Positions 57,735-64,000 of a stretch of 64,000 bases of DNA are shown here, in pieces. A program made the position numbers and the translations under genes. The DNA is from Carettochelys insculpta (Eukaryota > Chordata > Testudines > Carettochelyidae), in contig NC_134137.1 of the NCBI RefSeq assembly GCF_033958435.1, positions 174,543,501 to 174,607,500 on the forward strand. Direction: 5' to 3'. How positions within the stretch are numbered: position 1 is the stretch's first letter; each line of letters starts with the position of its first letter. A model generated the notes under the pieces. That model searched no databases and had not been told where the DNA came from. It saw nothing but the letters and a program-made list of their open reading frames with translations.

Positions 57735-60229
57735 GCAGTGGTGGAATGCAGGGGGCTCAGGGAGGAGCTGGGAGTGGGAAGTCAGTCAGGGCAGGGAACA
57801 AGAGATGTGTGGCAGGGACTCAGAGGAGGAGGCTGGGACTGTGTGGGAGAGTCAGGGCAGAGGAGACCCAGGGGCCAGGTTACCTGGCCCTGCAGAAGGG
57901 CTGTGTCTTCAGGAGAGTTAGCTGAGTAGCAAACTCCTACAGAGAGCAGTTCTCAACACTACAGCAGCTCTCAGCAGCATGCCCAGGCTGGCTCTTGAGA
58001 GCGGTGCACCAAGGCGCACTCCCCAACTTTCACCTCTGGTGTTCTTCCTCAGAGCCACCCCTTGTGCTAGCACTGGGGTGTCTGGCATGCCTGCTGGTCA
58101 CAAAATGTGGTATGGAGGATGTGTCCCTGACTCAGTTCCCCCTTACGGGTGCTCAGAAAATTCAACAAAACTTGAACCTGGGGAAAGATGCCTCTTCGGG
58201 GTCTAATATATTTAAGCAAATGCAAAACAGACATTCAAGCAGGTCTTCACACCCAGTGTCCTAGCTGAGGAAGAGAAGGGGAGTTCATATAAATCTGTCT
58301 TCCCCACCTGAGTTTATTCATTTCCTTACACCAGTAAGGCCCTCTTAACCCAGGGCCATCTTTGGAATCAGGCAGCAGCCTTCTGCCATCACCTGAGGAA
58401 ACGTTATTCCTTGGATTCAGGATCCCATCAGAGGACAAACCTCTGCAGCTCTCCCCTGGAGTAGCGTGTAGTTTCTCAATGACCTGAACCCCATGCTTTT
58501 CCTTCCACTAGGACCATGCCTTCATCACCTATAATCCTTTGGAACCTGCTCCAGGAGCACTTTTCTTAGGTCCTATTTTCTAATGAGCTTCTTTAGTCAG
58601 CTTCCCGAGCCTGCTAGGATTACCATATTTGACCTATCAAAACAGAGGACACCCTGAGAGAGAATGTATCAGTATCTACCAACTCACATTGTATTAATGT
58701 AGTATGTGTACTGTAACATTAACACATGAGTCAGTAGGTACTGATACAGACACACTCCCTGTTGGGTATCCCCTCTTTTTTTAATACGGTAACTGTGCCT
58801 GATAAGCCTTTCTAGTGTTCAGGAGTTTCTATACTCTGTTCTTGAGCTTCCACTGTAGTCCTAATGACCTTTCGTAAGGCTCAGGTGTTCCCTAACTAAT
58901 TAGCTACTGACCAGCTTCCTAGGTAACTAACTGCTCACAGGTGAATTTGCGTTGCTGCCTTCTCATTAGCAGAGCCTCTTACATGTGGGCTGATCCCTCA
59001 TGGTGTTTTTAGAATTAGCCCTCCCAACAGGGGACATGATGAGGTCCTAGATGAACATGAGTGGCAGGAGCAGGGAATATTAACTTGGAGACACCAAGTA
59101 TGATTTGAATGACAAAACCACAAGAGACCTGAGATATTGGTATTTTGTGAAACTAAAAATGTAAATCTATGCACTGCTGAGTATACATTAAAACACTAAT
59201 TCTAAAGCCTTCTGCACACATTGATGCAATATGAAACAGAGATTCTGTAATCTACTGGATTCTAATAATTTCTGGCATGAGACTGACTCAGAATTGGCTG
59301 TGTGCAGTCTAATGTTCTGGAAACATCCACAAAAGTTTTAAGTGGTTGTGCGTGTGAAATACAGCATAACTCTGTTTAGCTCAGGGGAATTATTTTGTGA
59401 TCTATTTTTATATTGTACACATATCATAAAATCAGGTTTAACTCTAGATTATAACTAGAGAATTGCTATTTATTCACATTTTTCCAGTATGTCAGCCTAA
59501 TCCTTACTGTGCAGCAGGTGCATGCATATATTTTATGTGGTTGCTTATTTTGAAAAAATAGTGTGGCAAATAAGATATATAAGAGTGAGCATACAGTATT
59601 TGCTTTTTTAGATAATGTAGCTCAGACTTCTGCAACATTTCAATAAATATGTAGTCCATAGAAGAGGAAGTACTTTTTCAACTGCAGTATTTTGAAAACT
59701 GTCTTTCACATTAATCAGGATATTGTGGTGACATGTACCGTAGCACCGATAATTCAGTGTCGTTATCCCATTGAACCACAGTCGTTATCCCATTGAACCA
59801 CAAGTTCCTCCTAAAAAGCACCTGTTTCCGTAGGTAATAATGACTCATGTCCCCTCTCTGTGTTGTTACCACATTACCTTAGGAGTTACAGCCACCAGTG
59901 TAATGTGTTGCTATTTCAGGTCGTGAGTTCTTTCTTGGGAGAAGTAACAGATCAATCTGAGAACATAATTCCTTAGTAGTAACAGTAAAGCAGGATGTGC
60001 CCTGGCATATTGTGTGTCACAATTAAAGGTGGAGATTAATAATAGTGTTACCTATTTCACACAGGTATCTATGGTCCATACACTCCATGCCAGTATAGAA
60101 AATGTGCTTTCCTAGGTCACAGGAACACTGATATTTAGGGTTGAAAGAGAAGTTCAAGATGAAAAAAAAAATATTCTCCGTATACATTCTTTGCATATAC
60201 TCAAAAGAAAAAGAATCCTAACACTGGTA
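57735..60229. other. Spacer, no gene recognised
   Basis: A GC-richer, G-biased stretch at about 57735-57900 carries overlapping low-complexity frames. The rest is ordinary. A 22-bp tandem duplication lies at 59759-59802. Confidence 0.45.
59759..59802. repeat. Perfect 22-bp tandem duplication
   Basis: GTCGTTATCCCATTGAACCA is repeated with a period of 22 and no mismatch across two copies, which suggests a recent slippage or repair event. Confidence 0.9.
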
Positions 60230-61560
60230 CTGATCCATTACTAGATGAAAGTGGTAAAATTATCAATAATATTGCAGAACAGGCAGTATTGTTCAATAAC
60301 TAGCTCTGTTCTTTTGGGGGAAAACAAATGCAGTCATATTATATGATGTCGCATTTTCTGTTCCACTAGAAACTCAGGAGGATGTTAAATAGCAACTACT
60401 AAAGTCAGACATAATTAAGTCAACAGACCCAGATAAGTTTCTTCAAGAGTTTTTAAAAGAGCTGGCCAAGGAGCTCACTGAACCATTAACGTTGATTTGC
60501 CAATATTTAAAAGGGTAACTCTATTAATAAATAATTTAAAGGAGGGCAATAAAATAACCCACATGGTTTCATAGAAAAAAGCCACCAAACTAGCTTGGTA
60601 CCTTTTAAAATGAGATTACAACTTTGGAGAATGAAATATTTGGTGTTTCTCTAACATATTTAGACTTCTCTAAGGCATTTGATTGAATTCCACGTGATAT
60701 TTTAATTAAAAACTGGAACAATATAAAATTAACATATATTAAATGGATAAAAACCTGGCTAATGGATAAGTCTTCAAATGTAATTGTAAACAGGGAACTA
60801 TCATCACATGGGTCTGTTGCAGTTCTTGACCTTACTCTACTTAATAAAAAGGACAAGTCACTGATACGCAACGATCTGGACTGCTTGATAAATTGGGTGC
60901 CAGCAAACAGTGTTTTAATAGAGCTAAATGTAGGTGTATACATCAGGGTACAAAAAAGGTACCCCATACTCCCTGGATGGGGCACTCTGTCCTGGGAAGC
61001 AGTGACTTTGGAATGGTTTGGGGGTTGACGGAAGATAATTAACTGAGCATGAGCTATATGCTGTGTCCAAAAGAGCTAATGCAATCCTAGGATGTATAAA
61101 CAGGAAAAGCTGATGTCGAAGTAACACCACTTAATAGCCACTTGCAGTAGTCTGTGTTGGGCATTAACATGATCACTGCTGGAATACAGCATCCAGTTCT
61201 AGTGCCCAAAATTCAAGAAGCATGTTAATAAACTGGAGAGAGTTCACAGAAGAGTCGTGAGCATGATTAAAGGATTAGAAAGCAGGTCTTACAATGACAG
61301 TTTCAAAGAGCTCAATCTATTTAGCATACCAAAGAGAAGGCTAAAGAGTGACTTGAGATTAGTCTCTAAGTATCTACATGGGGAACAAATATTTAATAAG
61401 CTCATTGGTCCAACAGAGAAAAGTACAACACGATCCCATGGCTGGAAGTCAAAGTTAGACAAATTCAGACCGGAAATAAGGTATAAATTTTTAACAGAGA
61501 AAGTAATTAACCAATGGAACAATTCAGCAAGTGTCATAGTGGTGCTTCTGTCACTGTAAT
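60230..61560 (+). mobile_element. Ancient CR1/L3-like LINE, RT and C-terminal region
   Basis: The plus-strand order is CAACAGACCCAGATAAGTTT, CTGGCCAAGGAGCTCACTG, TTTAGACTTCTCTAAGGCAT (motif A, DFSKAFD-like), ATAAAAACCTGGCTAATGG, then AATCCTAGGATGTATAAACA and the frame 61257-61559 (MIKGLESRSYNDSFKELNLF, PEIRYKFLTEKVINQWN). These match the C-terminal half of CR1/L3-type ORF2. The catalytic FADD part between about 60850 and 61060 is missing or unrecognisable, so there is an internal deletion. Older and more diverged than the 3.0 and 34.4 kb copies. Confidence 0.85.
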
Positions 61561-62044
61561 TTTTAAATCAAGATGTGATTTTTTTTTTTTCCCTCAGAAA
61601 GATCTACTCCCCGCATTCTCTCTTTCTACTTATGGCCACTACCACAATTGCAATTCCCAGCCCAAAGGGATCATGATCTTTTTGCTGCAGCAAACAGTAG
61701 GCGCGCACCCCTGTTACTGTGTTAAGCCACTAGAACGTGTCAAGCTGTTCAAGGCCCATCAGAAACAACAGGTGAAATCAGCCATTAACTAATGTTAATT
61801 TTACCTTCCTTTTCTTGTTTCCCAGGTGTAGCTAATATTTTTCTCCACAAAGCTGGGCTTCCTAGACCGGACTGGAAGAAGGTAATGATAGTGCAGTGAA
61901 GCACTCCTTGAGAGGGTTACAAATAAGACTTCCATGTTCTGCTATGGCACATACCTATTTTAATTATGTCAGTCTCAGAACACTCTGACAAGGAAGCTTT
62001 ATCACAGTCTACATTTTCCCAAGAAAACAGTACTGTTCAATTGC
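61561..62044. other. Spacer, nothing recognised
   Basis: No exon or repeat recognised. Confidence 0.45.
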
Positions 62045-62780
62045 CCTTAGTACAGGCCTGCAAACAGTGTGGGTGTGGGAGAGCAGGGCAAGGGGGGCAA
62101 CTGCACAGAGTACCAGTGGAGTTAAGGGGCCCAGGGCTGCCTCTGCTGCAGCCCTGTCTGGGTCCCAGGCCATTTGAATAGTGCTGCTGTGTAGCAGTGT
62201 GGTAGTATGGCAGGAGCCCTGGAGCTGGGATCAGCAGAGCTGCAGGGTGAGGGGCGGGGGCTAGATGTTGGAACCATGTGAGTGAATGGGGAGGAGACAG
62301 CCAGGCTGGGAACAGAGGCGGGGCAGGCTGGGAAGAGAAGGAGTAGGTAGGGACAGCTGGGAAAAAGGAGCTGAGTGGGGTGGGGGACATAGGATGGCTG
62401 TGGGGCAAAGATGGGCTAGGACAGGGAGGGGAAGGGGACAAGCTGGGCACAGGACCTCTGTGGGGAGCAGAGGTAGGCAGGGTGTATCTGGGAGCCAGTG
62501 AGGGAAGGGGGCTGAGCTGGGTACAGGACTCATGGGAACAGTGGAAGTTTAATGGGGGTGGCATAGAGGGGAAGGAAGGTGGGAGGGTCACCTCTAGGGA
62601 GGTGGGGGATAGGATGTTAACCAAGCAGGGGTCCTTTGATAGAGGGGCGGTACTTGGGGTTTCCCTGGATGGGGATGGCTTGTCTCTCTGTCCAAGGGAT
62701 TGGGACAGGGGGTCCATTTATTGTGCTGTCCTGGTACCTGGAATTCCTGCCAGTGGGCCTGCCTTAGTGTCACTGTTCTT
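62045..62780 (+). other. G-rich, purine-biased GC island-like tract
   Basis: The plus strand is strongly G-rich with many GGGG runs (for example GGGTGAGGGGCGGGGGC near 62245) separated by AGGA and CTGGG words. CpG is present but not dense. Long frames occur on both strands, up to 226 codons on the minus strand, but these are Pro/Ser-rich or Gly/Arg-rich translations of biased DNA rather than a protein family. It may be the interior of a decayed transposon like the G-rich core at 7.6-8.2 kb, or a quadruplex-prone tract. Confidence 0.6.
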
Positions 62781-63306
62781 GTACTGAAAGTGGCAACATT
62801 GCAGAAGTAAATAATATATGTAAGTGAATGGGAAGAACCTAACACAGGTGAATGATGTCACCTGTAACAAGACCTTATTGTGGAAAGAGGGAGCAAGAGG
62901 GAAGATCAGCCAGTGCAAATACAGGAAGAAATAGCAACTGCACTCCAGCAGTTAATGAACTGGCCAAGCTGTACCTTGTGCCTCCTGCAGTTCCAGGATT
63001 GAGAGTAGATCTCAGGCTGCTCAGACTTCATAGCTGCTGGTGTGTGATATGGCTCATCAAAATATGTGATAAGTGACCAGATGCAGAATTCCTGTATTGC
63101 GGTGACCATTGCACAATAAAGGAATATTTTAGTGTTTTTAATTAAAAACTGATATATTCTAGTATCTTAACAGTTGTAAATACATTTTATTTTTAATTTA
63201 ATTTTGATCAATTGATGGCAGATTTTAATGATGTTTAATGTTTAATCGCTTGACATGGTTCCACCCCTTCGAGGAGAAACAGCTGCATGAATATTTTTAG
63301 GAGAAA
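62781..63306. other. Spacer, nothing recognised
   Basis: No exon or repeat recognised. Confidence 0.45.
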
Positions 63307-63410
63307 AAACAGCTTATAGTGACAAGTATCAGAGAGCTAGTCGGGTTAGTCTGACTCTTTGAGAACAAAAAGAAGTCCTCTGGCACCTTATAGACTAAAG
63401 ATATTTTGGA

Positions 63411-63446
63411 GCATAAGCTTTCGTGGGCAAAGACCCACTTCATCAG
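63411..63446 (-). other. Conserved hairpin with hammerhead-like flanks in Penelope tail
   Basis: On the minus strand CTGATGA (63446-63440) is followed by an extra A, a 5-bp stem GTGGG/CCCAC (63434-63438 with 63423-63427), a TCTTTG loop, GAAA (63422-63419) and a small AGC/GCT stem. This is the order of a hammerhead ribozyme core (CUGAUGA, stem II, GAAA, stem III). Against it, the extra A makes stem II start with a mismatch and I see no good stem I. It may simply be a structural signal for reverse transcription. Confidence 0.35.
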
Positions 63447-63621
63447 ATGCATGAGTGGGGGGGTGGTTTCAGAGTGGTATTTAAAGAGTGGGGTCACAGT
63501 AAAAGGGAGGGCCAGAGCTGACAAGTTCTATTCAGTCAGGGTGGAAAAGGCCCGTTCTCAGTAGTATGTATGAAGAGAGGAAAAAACAGGTCAGATAAGA
63601 CAGGGGGGATATGGCCCATTG

Positions 63622-64000
63622 TCAGTCTAATGTGGAGATGTTAAGATCCAGACTAACAGGGCTACCCCTCCGATACTTGACACCTAGAGCAGATAAGCTC
63701 CTTTTGTAAGCTGCGAGCCACTCCCAGTCTCTGTTTAATCCTTGGTTAATGGAGTCAAATTTGCAAATAAATTGCAGCTCAGAGATTTCTCTCTCCATTT
63801 GATTTTTGAAATTTCTTTATTTCGGGACTGCCACCCTTAAATCTGCTACTGAGTGTCCAGGGAGATTGAAGTGCTCACCCACCAGCTTCTGTACGTTACT
63901 GTTCCTGATGTCTGATTTATGTCCATTTATTCTTTTACATAGAGACTGTCCAGTTTGGCCAATGTAAATTGCAGTGGGGCATTGCTGGCACATGATGGCC
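63622..64000 (-). pseudogene. GIY-YIG endonuclease of Penelope-like element, partial
   Basis: The minus-strand frame reads CQQCPTAIYIGQTGQSLCKR, then INGHKSDI, GEHFNLPGHS, EISELQFICKFDSINQGLNR, DWEWLAAYK and a stop at 63622-63624. IYIGQTG is the second half of the GIY-YIG motif, SLCKRINGH carries the catalytic Arg region, and the Cys pair fits the zinc-binding linker typical of Penelope elements. An in-frame stop at 63817-63819 (after LRVAVPK) breaks the protein, so it is inactive. The N-terminal part and the RT continue past the right edge. Confidence 0.9.

Larger units (their letters stand above)
63315..64000 (-). mobile_element. Penelope-like retroelement, endonuclease and 3' end, runs off edge
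   Basis: Penelope-like elements encode an RT followed by a GIY-YIG endonuclease. On the minus strand, from the window edge (64000) to about 63622, the frame encodes the endonuclease; then comes the untranslated tail (63315-63621). The tail contains CATCTGATGAAGTGGGTC, TTTGCCCACGAAAGC, ATAGACTAA-like and AGTCCTCTGGCACC sequence in the same order as the four other tails in the window. A module GTATCAGAGAGCTAGTCGGG near 63328 recurs in inverted form near 63645-63680 (GGGCTACCCCTCCGATAC). The RT lies beyond the window. Confidence 0.92.

Noticed and set aside
62037..62717. 226-codon minus-strand open frame, Pro/Ser-rich
   Set aside because: It lies over G-rich biased DNA, which depletes stop codons. 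The plus strand is also open (62380-62787), and no domain, signal or splice context is visible.
1..64000. Search for host genes, tRNAs, LTR retrotransposons, endogenous viruses or CRISPR-like arrays
   Set aside because: No tRNA boxes in a cloverleaf context, no paired LTRs, no retroviral protein motifs and no regularly spaced repeats were seen. All protein-like signals trace to CR1-type or Penelope-like retroelements.

Overview
This window looks like non-coding nuclear DNA from a sauropsid vertebrate, most likely a turtle, with a crocodilian as the alternative. I found no convincing host exon, tRNA, rRNA, CRISPR array or bacterial-style operon. The lineage call rests on the repeats: CR1 LINEs with the amniote-type 3' end (TCATAGAATCA..GGGACCT), a Penelope-like element with a GIY-YIG endonuclease, MIR-type SINE tails, and many palindromic miniature transposons ending in GGCTRTGTCTACAC, a terminus I associate from memory with turtle genomes. 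The sequence between the repeats is A/T-rich and fits an intergenic region or a very long intron.

Layout. 1-8 kb: a Tigger-like MITE (2.0-2.4 kb), a TG/TA microsatellite next to a local duplication, a large minus-strand CR1 (3.04-5.79 kb) whose 5' end abuts half of a palindromic MITE, another MITE (6.95-7.20 kb) and a 574-bp Tigger-like MITE (7.6-8.2 kb). 10-24 kb: the densest MITE cluster, including one MITE nested inside another (21.17-22.02 kb), two Penelope 3' ends, a minus-strand CR1/L2 3' fragment (13 kb) and a MIR (14.7 kb). 27-43 kb: CR1 fragments on both strands (27, 34-36, 37 and 41 kb), a Tigger-like MITE at 41.4 kb and long palindromic MITEs (29.4 and 42.8 kb). 44-52 kb: Penelope tails, a Tigger-like MITE (45.2 kb), a palindromic MITE (50.9 kb) and a MIR (51.5 kb). 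53-58 kb: a pair of inverted ~310-bp copies 2.7 kb apart, more MITEs and a 101-bp hairpin. 60-64 kb: an old plus-strand CR1/L3-like LINE, a G-rich purine-biased tract, and the endonuclease end of a Penelope-like element running off the right edge.

These elements are fossils. The CR1 frames carry stops and frameshifts, one CR1 reverse transcriptase has lost a catalytic aspartate, and the Penelope endonuclease has an in-frame stop. The MITEs have no coding capacity and would have depended on transposases encoded elsewhere. The most interesting signals are: a set of MITEs that share a ~14-bp terminus and 3-bp target duplications but carry unrelated interiors; half-MITEs broken at the palindrome centre; a hairpin conserved in five Penelope 3' ends whose flanks resemble a hammerhead core; and the unexplained inverted pair at 53.4 and 56.4 kb. 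All identities and coordinates were read by eye, so expect small edge errors.
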